Below, in pieces: positions 1-11,982 of a stretch of DNA of 64,000 nt. The notes under the pieces are model-generated. The model saw only the letters and a program-made list of their open reading frames with translations, ran no database searches and was not told the origin of the DNA. How positions within the stretch are numbered: the stretch's first letter is position 1; each line of letters begins with the position of its first letter. Source of the stretch: Parasponia andersonii (taxonomy: Eukaryota; Streptophyta; Magnoliopsida; Rosales; Cannabaceae); contig JXTB01000199.1 in NCBI GenBank assembly GCA_002914805.1, positions 447,095-511,094 on the forward strand. The letters run 5' to 3'. The translations under genes and the position numbers were made by a program.

Positions 1-1059
1 CTTTAGTCTCTTTTGTGTTCCGCTACTTTTTTTCACAAATTCATTATCTCATAATCATTTCATATGCAAATTAAAGATGCAACAATCAAATTGTCCACAA
101 TCTCATTTATCCTTTTAACCTTTTTCTTTAGAAGTATGTTTAGGGCCTACCATTGGCACCCTCAAAAACCAAAAAATGATTCTGATCAGTCAGAGACGTA
201 ACAAAATAATTTTCAAATTAAGAGCCTAGAAACACGACAAAAAATTTATGAAAAGTAAGTTAAAAAGAAAAAAAGAAAAGAAAATAAAAGAAAGAAAAAT
301 CCATGCATTGCCAAATAGTTTCTTGGAATTGGGAGACAAAAGTGACCCAGAAAAAAGGCTTATTCACTCGGTGAAAACTGGAGACCCATCCTTCTAGTTC
401 CCTACCATTTTCATCAAACATACTTTTTTGATGTTTTTGATGATTAAAAAAAAAAAATGAAAATGGGACTATAATAGTATTTATATTTTTTTTTCTAAGA
501 TGGCGTTCATATGCTGTGGCACGGACACAGACAATCCCGGCTCTAGTCAAACAATTTATGGTTTTTTTGTGACTAAAAAACTAATAGAATTAAGATAGTA
601 ATAAGAACGACAATTATATTAGAAAGAGAATATAAATGATAATATATTGTTTAGTTTAAAATTAAAATTAATAGTGAAATGAAATAAAATATATTATGTA
701 TTAACAAAATTATTTTTATTTTAAAATATTTTAATAGGACAAAAAGAAAAAAATTAATTTTATCTTTGAAAAAAATTAAAACCTTTATTTTATTAATAAA
801 AAAATAAAATAACAATTTTATCATTTAATAAAATTATAATTCTCGTTCTTTTGCCGAAAAAATGAAACTAACGTTAAGATGTTGTATTCGGTAGAACGAG
901 TTTTTCGTTCAAAACTATATTACTTTCAAACCAAATACCCTAAGAGTAATTAGTTGTCTCCTACAGGGGCATTTCTGTCATAAAAATTAAAGAAAAAGAA
1001 AACAGAGGAATTTCATTCCACTAACATTATTTTACATTTTTTTTTTTCTATAGTCGCAT
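1..1059. other. AT-rich intergenic DNA
   Basis: No convincing gene is visible. The stretch is rich in A and T runs. The open frame on the minus strand at 260-550 is low-complexity phenylalanine/lysine sequence without family resemblance. This is probably the distal promoter region of the receptor kinase gene that follows. Confidence 0.5.
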
Positions 1060-1746
1060 TAGGAGGAGCTCAAAACAGAGAGAGACAGAGAGGGAGGGAA
1101 CTTATTATCTGAGAGTACTTTTTATGATGAACAAGAGCCAGAGAGAAACTTTTGACCAAAATATTATATGGTTGGAGAAGAAGAAGAAGAAGAATTAGGA
1201 GGTTGAGAATTGAGACTCGGTTTTTTCTCATTGGAATCCGAAAAAAGAAACTAAGAAAACAGGGGAGACTAGAGAGTTAATTACGTTACAAGTTGAAGCT
1301 GCAAAAGGGTTTAAGGTTCCGCAAGCTTTTTCAGAGGTAAACGCTTTGAAAGTAGCTCTCATTCACTATAGTCACCATAATTGAGAATTCATATATATCA
1401 TTCATTTTTTGTGTTCTATGGGAATTGAATTTAAGGCTTATTATTTATTTCACACTTCCAAGAGTAGACTTTCAATTGATTGTATGAGCATTTATTGAGG
1501 TAGATGGCCTCCCAACGGCACCAATCCTCAGCTTTAATTCCTCATCAAAATTTATTGAAATAGAATTTTGATTTTTTTTTAAAAAGCTTTTAATTGTTAT
1601 CCCAAAACCCAGAAACTGTTTGTGAAAAGCCCTAAGCTAGAATTCGTTTTGAGCTTGATTAAGATCGTGGGTTTTCTGTTGCAGAAAGGTGATGATCGCT
1701 TGGTTTAGTCCGAACCCATTTCAGCTGAGCTCGGGTTTTTACCAGA
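1060..1746 (+). promoter_or_regulatory. Leader of the WAK-like kinase with a probable 5' UTR intron
   Basis: Purine-rich leader sequence with GA-type repeats precedes the start codon. A good donor (AG before GTAA, GT at 1337) and a pyrimidine-rich acceptor ending in GCAG at 1684 bracket a likely 348-bp intron within the 5' UTR. This is inferred from splice consensus only. A TTGACC W-box core lies near 1152, which would suit a wall or defence receptor gene, but a single W-box is weak evidence. Confidence 0.4.
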
Positions 1747-4700
1747 ATGATAACCCATCAAACAGTTTTCGCTCTTCTCATCACAATTGTCATAGCTTCT
1801 TCCAGACAAGCGCATAGCCATAACCAGAGCCATAACTCAACCGGCTGCGTAAGGTCCTGCCCAAATGGGAAATCGGGTCATTTCGTACCGTACCCATTTG
1901 GTTTCTCGGATGGGTGCGAAATCCGGCTGAATTGCTCGGCCAGCGGCGAAAGCGCAATCGGGAAGTTTTCGGTTCACAACATCACATCTAGCAGTATCTT
2001 CATCAATCTCACGGCGAAATGCAACCGTTCGGTCGAATCGATCGAACCCCTCTTCGGCTCAAACTACGGGCTGACTTGGGAGAACAGCCTTCTCCTCCAG
2101 GACTGTAGTAGCTCTCGCCTCAATGGCTGCGTCATACCCATGAGCTTCGTCGAAAAACGGGTCAGCTTAGAGGGCTGTCGGGGTCGCAATAACGATTCTT
2201 TGAGCTGCTTTTCTCAGGATTCTGAGAAGGTGGATATTTTAAACTACACGGCCGTGAAGAAAACTTCGTGCAAATACTTGTTCGCCTCAATCGCCGTCGA
2301 CTTGGCCAACTCGCCGTTCTCGCTCGAGTTTCAGAGGCTCGAGTTGGGGTGGTGGCTCAATGGATCGTGTAACATATGCGATCCAAACGCCTACTGTAAG
2401 AACGTTACTCGTTCAGGAGAAAAGTTAGGTGTCCGGTGCCAGTGTAAAGAAGGGTTCCACGGAGATGGGTTCAGTAACGGCGGCTCCGGTTGCCGGAAAG
2501 GTGAGTCAACTCGCTACCACATTAAAGTTTATGACTTTGTTTTTTCGTTTTGTTTAATAAAATATACTTAAAAAAAAAAAATTGGTGGATGGCCTAATTG
2601 CCTTTGGCGATGGAAAGTGGGCAAGGAAAAGTATACGGTTTGGTGGGGCTTTGATGTCTTTTGCCAATAAGCGACACCTACTTGATTGAATTTTCTACCT
2701 TGTTTACTTTGGTGGGTTTCATGGCAATGCACGATTTGTTAGGGGTCATGCATCAATTTTGGATTTCTGAAACTTCTTTTAATAAGATTTATTTGTGATG
2801 ATGCTTAACTTTCTTTTATACTTAAGTGGCTTCCTCATTAATGATTCTTTGACTGGATTTTCACCTAAAATGGGAAGAGGAGTAACTATAGAGCTTAGTT
2901 TAATTTTCTGACCAATTTAAAAGTCGATTGCACTGTTTACAGAACTATGTGACACTATAGATGGCATTACTTATTAGTTTCTTTTACTACTTTTGTCAAT
3001 GTAAACCGTACCTATTTTCCTAACTACAATACCTATGACTGGAGAAGTGTGACATGAACATAAAGGTAATTATATTTATGACCGTGTGTTACATAAATAG
3101 GCTCTACATTTTTTCATTTAGATATTTGGCAAGTAGCATTTGATAATTAAGGCACTGTAGACTTTTGGGGCCTCTAGGTATATGAGTTGTTCGTAACAAT
3201 GCCAGGGTACTATGCCGGTTGAGAATTCTGTTCTTATGCCTGAAAGCTGGAGTTTATAGGATACTATGATTTAGCTCTTTTAATCATGATGAAAGAATAA
3301 TTTTTCCTGCTACTAGTATAGACCCTCTTGAGCTTTGAACTTGAAATAAATAAACTCCTTGAGGAGTTGGAAAATGTATTTAAAATTGGTCTATAATGAA
3401 TAGTGACTTCCTAGCAGATATGTGCAAAAGTCAAATGTTAGAAGTTAGAAGATTTGGGAAATTCATTTATTTATAGAGTTATTAGGTTTCTGCACATGCC
3501 TTAGGTAGCTAAGTTTGAGCTTCATTTCAAGAAAAGCTCAACGGAAAGAGAAGTTGTGATTTTTCAAATACAATGTCAGCTTTGAGGTGTAGGGTGGTGG
3601 CTTTTTCAATTATAAAACTCTGTTGAAGTGTGTTTGTCTGAAAATGTTGGGGATTTTTAAGGAAAGATAATATCTTTTCACCACGTAACTCAAACAAAAC
3701 ATGCAGATATACATGTTTTTTCTTTTGTTAAGTTTGAGTTACCAAATTAAAACTTGAATTTTTGTAACTTCGAATTCTATTTTGTTTGCTTGACATTTTT
3801 CATTGCCCGTTTCAGTGTCAGCATGCAGCGCCCGGAAGTACTTGTCTGGTGACTGTGGAAGAATGACTAAAGTTGGTGTTCTTATTGCAGGTTGTTTATT
3901 AACTTATTCTTCGCATCCAGTAATTTTTCTGTTGAATTGATAATTATATCAAGGCATTGCTCGTGTTTCTTAATATTTTTTTTTTAAGTCATGAAAGGTT
4001 TATCATGGTAATCGGTATTATTATGTGTTTGTTGCACCAAATAGTTCGTCAATTCCTCCTGATGCTATCATTTAACTACTTTAATTATATTTCTTTTAGA
4101 GGCCATTTGATGTGGAAATAGTCATATCTATAACAATTGTTATGATTCTATCTTGATTGCCATAGCTGAGATGTTGATTAAATCTATTTCATACAACTAA
4201 TATACAGGATTCAGGTTACGCATGAATTCTTTCTTTTTGCACTTGGTGATAATACAGGGTTTTCTTAGTAACACTTGCACCACATTGGTTTTGTTATCAG
4301 GGATAATATGTGGAGCTGTTTTGATGGTCTTCCTAACGTTCATTTTTCACATTGTCCGACGTCGCTCTACTTGTTTGAAAAACCGGATGAGTGCAAAGCG
4401 TCTTCTATGTGAAGCTACAGGTAATTCCAGTGTTGCTTTATACCCCTACAAAGAAATTGAAAAGGCCACCAATGGCTTCTCAGAAAGTCGAAGGCTTGGA
4501 ACTGGTGCTTTCGGTATGGTCTACGAAGGAAGATTCTTCAATGATGAGTTGGTTGCCATAAAAAAGATAAAACATAGAGACAACAACAGCATTGAACAAG
4601 TTATGAATGAGATCAGACTTCTATCATCTGTGAGCCACCCGAATCTGGTGCGCCTCCTAGGTTGCTGCATAGAGCAAGGTGAACAGATCCTTGTCTATGA

Positions 4701-5580
4701 GTTTATGCCTAATGGAACTCTGTCTCAGCATCTACAAAGACAGAGGGGTAAAGGACTTCCCTGGACTATACGGCTCACCATTGCTGCTGAAACTGCTAAT
4801 GCTATAGCTTATCTCCACTCTTCCATGAATCCACCAATTTATCACAGGGATATCAAATCGAGCAATATACTACTGGATTTCAACTTCAAGTCCAAGGTAG
4901 CAGATTTTGGTCTCTCTAGGCTTGGTATGACAGAAATATCACACATATCGACAGCCCCTCAAGGAACTCCGGGTTATGTTGATCCTCAGTACCATCAAAA
5001 CTTTCATCTATCTGATAAAAGTGATGTCTACAGTTTTGGGGTAGTTTTAGTTGAGATCATAACTGCGCTGAAAGTGGTTGACTTCACTCGACCTCAAAGC
5101 GATGTGAACTTGGCTGCACTTGCTGTTGATAGGATTGGAAAAGGCTGTATGGATGAGATAATAGATCCTTACCTTGAGCCACATAGGGATGCTTGGACAC
5201 TTTGTTCTGTTAACAAGGTGGCCGAGCTCGCATTCAGATGCCTTGCCTTTCATAGTGACATGAGGCCTTCTATGATGGAAGTGGCCGAAGAACTCGAACA
5301 GATAAGGAGAAGCGGGTGGGCAACAATGGAGGAAAACATGTTTGCATCGTCAGTGGTATCCTCTTGTTCATCGCCATGTAACGGGACTGAGTTAAATGGT
5401 AGTATGGCATCGAAAAAGGGCAGTGTAGTGAGTCAGAGATTGTGTGTTCCACAGAGGATAGATGATAGCTTGGAGTCCGAGGAGGAGAAGGAAAGCTCCC
5501 CTGTTTCAGTGCAAGAGCCATGGTTCAGCGAAGAGAGTTCACCTTCAACAAATAGCTTGTTGGGTAATGTAGTGCGATGA
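1747..5580 (+). CDS. WAKL14: Wall-associated receptor kinase-like 14 type protein, 3 exons, 702 aa
   Basis: A plasma-membrane receptor-like Ser/Thr kinase whose outer part faces the cell wall. Exons 1747-2500, 3816-3890 and 4301-5580 join in frame (both introns phase 1, GT-AG) and give 702 residues, close to the family's usual ~700. In order: signal peptide (about 1-24); Cys-rich galacturonan-binding-type region with VPYPFGF and many N-glycosylation sites; EGF-like Cys cluster near 210-250 ending just before intron 1; transmembrane helix about 268-295 built across exons 2 and 3; kinase about 338-615 with glycine loop LGTGAFGMVY (342-351), VAIKKI lysine, HRDIKSSNILLD catalytic loop, DFGLSR and GTPGYVDP. 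All key kinase residues are present, so it should be active. The C-terminal tail is Ser/Glu-rich. WAKL21/20 relatives are possible alternatives. An ATG at 4222 belongs to intron 2, not to a separate gene. Confidence 0.9.
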
Positions 5581-5824
5581 CTCGAAATCACTTCTTTGGG
5601 TGCTTAGCTTCATATAATCGTGTGAATAGAGAATACCGTAGTATTTTTACAACTTCTGTTAGCTCTTTACCCACCCATATATTTCTTATATAATCTTTTT
5701 TGTATGTTTGACCATATATATATATATATATATATCTATATATATATATACTCCTCTTTTCTCCAGTTCCTTATATATCATAACAGTAATTTTCAAACCA
5801 AATGATGCCAGAGGCAAAGCCCAC
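5581..5824 (+). repeat. 3' flank with a TA microsatellite
   Basis: Downstream of the kinase stop codon is a probable 3' UTR. An interrupted TA dinucleotide run occupies about 5716-5752. Nothing else is recognisable. Confidence 0.6.
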
Positions 5825-6745
5825 CAAGTTACTTGTATTCACCAAATTTTACTTGTATACCAAGTAAAAATGAGACTATGAAGTTCTACCCATTGGTTGC
5901 GTGTAATAGTTCTAGATTTATACATGGCTTTGAGCCAGTCATTTGATAAGAAAGATTTTATTGCAAATTTAGGGTGGATTGATTGATTTTTTCTTAGGAT
6001 AATTCTTAGATCCCAGCTTGTATCCCACATGATGTTTGATATGATTTGATATGATTTGTCAGCATTTAATCTATACATGATATTTGCATTCAATTGGTAA
6101 ATGTTATTAAATCTATTTATAGTAAGTTTTAATTCCCCAATAAAATCATGATAAATCACTTGTTATATAGATAAATCACTTATCAGGAATAAAAAGTAGT
6201 ATCCCTGGCACCGTTTGAAACTTATGGTTGGATTATGGTTTGAAACTTATGGTTGGTTTATGCGGATTCACCCATTTCGTCAAAAATTTAAAATCGTGTG
6301 CCAAATATTATTGAATAATGCTAAATATCTTATCTCGTATTCCATCTTTTTAATACTATATGGTGTAGTATATGATTTGTCACCGTATAAGTAGCAGTCA
6401 ATAATGTTCAACTTACTTTTAGTACTATTAAAATTTAATTCATTAATTAAATTGTGATGACAAAAATAATACGTCAGGTGGTATTAAAAAAGTGGTGAAC
6501 TAGATGAGATCCCCACTATCTAAAATTATTAGAGTTCATATGCTCCGGTTGTCTCTTTGTATTCATTGTATTCATTGCTCGTATCAGTTAAAAAACATCG
6601 AATCAGACGTTGCTCCAATGCGTTGAAGCTTTCTGATATATTTACGTTAATGGTTTATTGAAAATATGTTGCCAAATATATTCATCAAATGATCGTTTCT
6701 TTATTGAGAAGACCAGCCAAATGCTATTGCAAGCTAAAGCTTTTA
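5825..6745. repeat. Remnant of the defensin-like locus (flanks only)
   Basis: Two blocks match flanks of the defensin-like gene at 9.6-10.1 kb. Block X (5825-5955), containing GGTTGCGTGTA and TCTAGATTTA, matches 9298-9425. Block Y (about 6650-6745), containing GATCGTTTC and GAGAAGACCA, matches 10250-10330, 10527-10600 and 12930-13060. Order and spacing resemble that locus, but no signal-peptide or cysteine exon is visible between the blocks, so this looks like a copy that lost its coding part. A 25-bp direct duplication (TTTGAAACTTATGGTTGG motif twice) lies at 6212-6261. Confidence 0.5.
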
Positions 6746-7490
6746 ATCCACTCTTAATATGGGATATTTTTGGTTTAGCAACGAGAGATTACACATATAT
6801 ATATACTGCAATATTACTAGCATGAGATGATTTAGGAGGATGATTCGAGATTCAACATTTTTCGTAATTTGACATGAGCAAAGTCGACCAAGATCTTAAC
6901 AATTAGAAATTTCTTTAATCTCAAAATTTAAAGACTTAATTAGTCTAAGAATAAAGAAGTATTTCAAGAGAAAAAAATAAATAAAACGTTTTAAAAAATA
7001 CTAAATTCGTCCTGCTCCATGCTATAATTTGCTAATCCCACTTGTTATGCACTCATCCACTCCAAGTCCAAAATAAATAGACAAATTACCCCTGCTATTT
7101 CTGAATTTTGTTGAATGTTAATACTTTGTTCTAAGACAACTGATTTTGGCAAATTATATATGCCCAAAAATTAGCAAAAGTAATTATAACTATGGTGGAA
7201 TTCAAATGTCAGATTAATTTTTGCAAAAAAGAGTACATTTGACATTCTCTATATAACAATTACACTTATCTATATTTCTATAATATTACACTAATTTTAG
7301 GGCTCTATAATATTACACTTAAAAGTACTTCTACACAATCTTTACGTTGGACTTTATAAAGCTTAGCTTAGTTTGTAAATTTATAACTTTTTACTTGTAA
7401 TTACTAAATTTGGATGTATAATAAAATTTCCATTGTCATATATACTTTTGCTATTATGAGAGGAAAAACATAAAAAAAAAAAAAAAGAGG
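6746..7490. other. AT-rich intergenic DNA
   Basis: No open frame with family resemblance and no clear repeat structure was seen. Confidence 0.4.
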
Positions 7491-8540
7491 CTGATATATC
7501 AGACCTCACTAGAAGCTTATTACGAATATATTGAGAAAATGAATTTAAGACTGTATTTAGTAGGAATGATTTGCAGATGGAAAGGGGTAGAGAGAGAGGT
7601 AAAGTTCTTTGTTTGATAAAAGGGCACGAGGGAGAGAGAGGAGAGTTGGAGGGAGGAGCTTTCCTCATACCTGACCCACCATTTTGAAGCTTCTCCCATT
7701 AATGGGAGGATTCAACTTTTTTTTTTATTTTTTATTTTAATTTTTTCAACATAAAATGAAAAATATATCCCTCTAAAAAATATTTAAAAAGTGATCATTT
7801 TAACATGGAGGGTTATTCAAGTAAAAAAAAAAAAAAGATTGATATATTAGACATCACCAGAAGCTCATTACAAATATATTGTGATATGGCTTTAAGACAA
7901 TATTTTGTTGGAGGGATTTTGGAAGGATAAAAAGAGGTAGAGAGAGGTAATGTCCTTTGTTTGGTAAAAAAAGTACGAGGGAGAGAGAGGAGAGTTAGAG
8001 GGCGAGCTTTCCTCATAGTGGGCCCACTATTTTGAAACCTCTACCATTAATGGGAGGATTCATTTTTTTATTTTTTATTTTTAATATAAAATGAAAAATA
8101 TCTCTCTTTAAAAAAATATTTAAAAAGTGATGACTTTAACATGGAGGGCAATTCAAGCAAAAAAATAAAAATAAAAATGAAAGTTGATATATTAGACATC
8201 ACTAGAAGCTCATTACAAATATCTTGAAAAATGATTTAAGACCATATTTGGTTAGAGGGATCTATGGGAGGATGGAAAGAGGTGGAGGAGAGTTAAATCC
8301 TTTGTTTGGTAAAAAGTACAAAAGAGAGAGTATCACTAGAAGCTCATTCCAAATATCTTGAAAAATGATTTAAGACCATATTTGGTTAGAGGGATATATG
8401 GGAGGATGGAAAGAGGTGGAGTGAGAGTGTGTGTGTCTGTTAAAGAAATGAACTTTTCTCACAAAGTTAAAGGAATGAGTTTTCCTCACATTTGGCAAAC
8501 ATTTTGAAGCCTCTCCGACTTATAGGAGGATTCAACTTGG
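7491..8540. repeat. Tandem array with a ~346-bp unit, about 3-4 diverged copies
   Basis: Units begin near 7491, 7836 and 8183, with a truncated extra copy from about 8331. Each starts with GATATATTAGACATCAC-like sequence, continues through AGAAGCTCATTAC, a GGTAGAGAGAG purine tract and TTTGTTTGGTAAAA, and ends with TTTTGAAGC and AATGGGAGGATTCA. The spacer TATTTAAAAAGTGAT recurs at 7780, 8115 and 9003. Purine tracts on this strand create spurious Ser/Leu-rich open frames on the other. The period and moderate divergence suggest an old local satellite or repeatedly duplicated MITE. Confidence 0.75.
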
Positions 8541-9297
8541 CATTTTAGATATAAGATCAACTCATTGATCCCATGCCCAAACGCACCTTGATGCATATAC
8601 CACCACGAATTACTTAGTTGGTAGACTACAATCAGTGATGCTTGCTTATTAGTACCATATATGCAGATTCTCTGAATTACCAAGTACGCAAATTCGTCTT
8701 TAAAAAAAAAAAAAAAAGAAAAGAAGTTGGGCAAATGAAGGTTGAGAAGACAAAAAGAGATGAAAAGTAGGAAAAGGGTGTGATAATTATTAGAAGAGAA
8801 AAATATTAGAAGAGGCAAAAAGGGGTGGAAAGAATTATTTCTATAATTTAGGAAAAGATAGGGTGTAAGAAGTGGTAATTAAAATTTAAGTATTAATTAA
8901 GAGTGTAATTTTAGAAATAGAGTGTGAAGAGCAGATAGGGTGGGGTGGGGGGGGGGGGGGTCAATACCTGTCCAAATGATAAATATATCCCCTCTGAAAA
9001 AATATTTAAAAAGTGATGAGATGAATATATGATAATTTTATAAATAAATATTCATCCCTCATCTTTACTTTGCACTCATCTTACTCCATTTAATTACAAA
9101 ATGACTTGATCTTTATTTTTACAGAACAAAGAGCAACTGCTCAATATAAAATAAAAATAAAATTTTTATTTAGCAAATAAATTTTTTTTTCATATTGTCA
9201 TTTTGCCAGAGATCTTGCTGATTACTAGTTGCAACATTCTACACACTATAGTGTTGGAGATATAAATCAACGATAGAAATAAACCAAAAGCAAAGGC
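8541..9297. other. Intergenic DNA with homopolymer tracts
   Basis: Contains an A tract at 8702-8716, a long G run near 8948-8960 and a further copy of the TATTTAAAAAGTGAT spacer near 9003. No gene was recognised. Confidence 0.5.
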
Positions 9298-9425
9298 TAT
9301 CAAGTTTCTTGTGTTCACCTATTGTATGCCAAGAAGCATGAGATTATTAAAGCTCTACCTATGGTTGCGTGTAGTAGATCTAGATTTTATATGCGCTACG
9401 TTGATCCAATCATTTCATAAGAAAA
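9298..9425. repeat. Block X, 3'-flank copy belonging to the defensin-like locus
   Basis: Matches 5825-5955 in the same orientation, including GGTTGCGTGTAGTAG and TCTAGATTTTATA. Here it lies 140-270 bp beyond the stop codon of the defensin-like gene, so it is probably that locus's 3' flank. Confidence 0.6.
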
Positions 9426-9567
9426 TTAATACTCTCATTTCATAGAGAAAAAAAAAAAAAAAAAAAAAGACACATAAGTGATTTATTTATCCCTCTAGAA
9501 AAAGAAAAGAGGCAATGGTAGCTAATTTATAAGTCAGCCAAATCCAAGTTTAGTCCTTCTTCATGGC

Positions 9568-10116
9568 CTAACAGGGAGGGGCATTCAAGCAAAAATGTCG
9601 ACAATCACATAGACGTTTCCAGCATACAGCTTCATAACCCTGGCATATCCCACCCATCTGATCCATCACAGTCCGAAAGTAAGCACCCAAATTGTAATGC
9701 GTCTGGTTCATAGATATTGTCCTTGTTTTCACTGCCTGCTCATGATATCATACACGTATTATATAGGTTCCCAATCCAATAGGGCATATAAAAAATCATG
9801 ATGTGTTATACATAATAAAACTTATAATAAAATAAATAAATAAATAAATCAAATTTGACCATCGAATATATCGTTGCTCCAACTCTTTGTCAAGTGGTTT
9901 TAGGTTCGAGTTCTTCTATTACTATAATCGATGGTCAAAGTACATTGAACGTGTCACCTTTATATTTAGGTTAAACCAAAAAATAAAAAATCAGATGTGC
10001 AAAATTTGGAAGTGTAGAGTTTTATTGTTGTTCTTACATTCAGCAAGAGAAAAGAGCACAATGAAGACCATGCAGGAGAGAGAAAGCAAACTTGTGTTGA
10101 ACTTTGATGCCGCCAT
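9568..10116 (-). CDS. Candidate defensin-like cysteine-rich secreted peptide, 2 exons, ~80 aa
   Basis: Exon 1 (10116-10038) encodes a 26-residue hydrophobic signal peptide beginning MAASKFNTSL and ends at a GTAAG donor in phase 1. Exon 2 can start at 9731 (acceptor GCAG) and runs 53 codons to a TAG at 9568-9570. Its C-terminal half holds six cysteines in a GxC...C...CxC...C arrangement (GGICQGY, then CDCRHFC and a final Cys), resembling the gamma-core end of plant defensin-like/LCR peptides. One intron just after the signal peptide is the usual structure of that family. The N-terminal half of exon 2 lacks the expected cysteines; the neighbouring frame (acceptor at 9735) has some but stops early, so a frameshift is possible and this may be a pseudogene. 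Such peptides are secreted and serve in defence or cell signalling. Confidence 0.45.
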
Positions 10117-10160
10117 AGGAGTAGGATTATATGCTTGTATTGAGAGGTCACAATCTGGGC

Positions 10161-10174
10161 CTTTTATTTTTATA
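10161..10174 (-). promoter_or_regulatory. TATA box of the defensin-like gene
   Basis: Read on the minus strand this is TATAAAAATAAAAG, 45-58 bp upstream of the ATG at 10116, a suitable spacing for a short leader. Its equivalent region is partly retained near 12885-12910 beside the second relic. Confidence 0.5.
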
Positions 10175-10212
10175 GCATAAATTGGCCTTCGTTTTTGGGT
10201 AACATTTTTTAT

Positions 10213-10690
10213 TTTGATTTTTCTTCTCCCAGTCAAATGATAAAATTAGTATTGAAAATTTGTTACCATATTCAACAGATGATCGTTTCTATATCGAGAA
10301 GACCAACCTAAATTAAATTGCAAAATTTAGCCTTTTGATTAATAGATGAGATTTTTGCTTTAACAATGTTTACACCAACATTACGGGCTGATTCTTTGAC
10401 TAATAAGGTAATACCATTGCACTTAAAATCTGACAGAAACAAAAATACTTCAATTAACAATTATTTAATTAGCTTACCATTAAATGTCGTTTTGAATTTT
10501 TTTACAGTCAAATGACAAAATTAGTATTGAAAATTTGTCACCGTATTCACCAAATATTCTTTTCTATATTGAGATCACCAACCTAAATTAGATTGCATAT
10601 TTAGCGTTTTGATTAATGTAGGAGATTTTTGCTTTAACAACGCTTCCACACCATTGTACTTGAAATCTGACAAAACAAAAATATTTCAAC
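10213..10690. repeat. Block Y, direct duplication upstream of the defensin-like gene
   Basis: Two copies of about 150 bp, near 10220-10390 and 10506-10660, share AGTCAAATGA, TAGTATTGAAAATTTGT, CACCAACCTAAATTA-like sequence and GAGATTTTTGCTTTAACAA. Other copies lie at 6650-6745 and 12930-13060. The block is upstream of the gene on the minus strand, so it is a duplicated promoter-side segment. Confidence 0.65.
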
Positions 10691-11463
10691 AATTTTTTTC
10701 AAAACAAATTTTAAACAAACAATTATTTAATATCTCACTTTTTCTTTCACTGATATACTAATCGTCACAAGTAGAAAGTGATATAATTTTTTTTAATCAT
10801 AATAATAGGTATGCCACATCAGCTAGTATTTAAATATGGTAAAAGAGATGGAATAATTAGCATTATTCATTTTTTATTCTTTTAATAATACTAAATATGC
10901 CACCTCATAACCCATTTTTTTTAATATTACCTGAATTAGAATATAATTTGTCACGATATAAATAGTGAATATTAATTAACTTATTTATAACAAGTTCCAA
11001 TTCATTAATTAAATTATGATAATTCATTTAGTTGTGATAATTCGTTTCAATTCATCAATTAAATTGTAACAATTAAATTATGATAATTCATTTGCTTGTG
11101 ATAACTCGTTTCAATACTCATTTGTCACATCAAGTGTATTTAAAAGATAGTAAACTAGGTAAGATCCTTAATGTTATCCTTTTATAAATATAAGTAGTGC
11201 GAGGATTTGAACTATTAAAGAGTATAAGAGTCAATATTAGAATTAAACGTGATTACCAATAAGATTAAGTCTGCAATCAGAAAAAAATCCCTCAAAATTT
11301 ACTATGATATAAATAAACCAAAAGCAAATCCAATTATTTTTTTTTGGCGGGGTATTGCTAGCCCCATAAAATCTTGTAAATAGTATCACCAAACGATTGT
11401 ATCCTCTGTGGTTGGGATAGATAACTGTTTAAAAGGAGATATGTAATAAGGATACTAGTTTGT
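10691..11463. other. AT-rich intergenic DNA
   Basis: Includes short repeated phrases such as AAATTATGATAATTCATTT near 11010-11100. No gene was recognised. Confidence 0.4.
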
Positions 11464-11982
11464 CTTTAGGGTATATTCCAAGGAGTATAAATATTGGTAA
11501 TTCTCCTAAGGAGGGAAGTTGGAAATTGAACACAAACGCTGCCATGGATTTGGCTAATGGTTGGTGTGGTTTCCGGATTCTCATTCGAGACCATCAAGAA
11601 CGTATTATGGCTTCTGAGAGCCTCTAGTGACGTACTTTTGGCAGAATTTGAAGCTATAATTTTTTTGTTTGGAAAGCTGCCATTGGAGCTGGCTTTTTTC
11701 CCCTGTTTTATAGAATCAGATTGCTTAGCTGCTATGATCAATTTGATTAAGGTTGTCTTTACTTCACTCCTAGAGCTTGGTTTGTTGGTCAAGTATATTC
11801 ATGAACTGATTTTCTGTGTCTTATAATCTGTTTTCTTTTGTAGGAAGAAATTTAAATAATGATGCTCACTATAAAGCTCAACATGCTTTAGTTGAGAATG
11901 ATTATTTGATTTGGTTAGAATCTGCCCCAGTTGGGGGAGAGGAGATTGTAAGTGCTGATATTACTTTTTCTCCTAAGTGCTG
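11464..11982 (+). pseudogene. Broken RNase H-like (RVT_3 type) gene of retroelement origin
   Basis: Translated pieces in different frames resemble the plant RNase H-like superfamily domain found at the end of LINE-type reverse transcriptases and in stand-alone relics. About 11499-11626 reads SWKLNTNAAMDLANGWCGF followed by LIRDHQERIMASESL and then an in-frame TAG. The frame from about 11627 continues with an AEFEAI helix and an ESDC segment carrying the acidic residue, ending in TAA near 11824. A third piece at 11838-11982 continues with GRKFNN and QHALVENDYLIWLES. One stop and frameshifts break it, so it is not functional. The order of pieces follows the family order. Confidence 0.65.

Noticed and set aside
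7381..8016. Ser/Leu/Pro-rich minus-strand frames
   Set aside because: They arise from the purine tracts of the 346-bp tandem repeat and differ between units.
9868..9960. GGTTCGAGTTC as a tRNA gene or SINE B box
   Set aside because: No cloverleaf or matching A box; it lies in the intron of the defensin-like gene.
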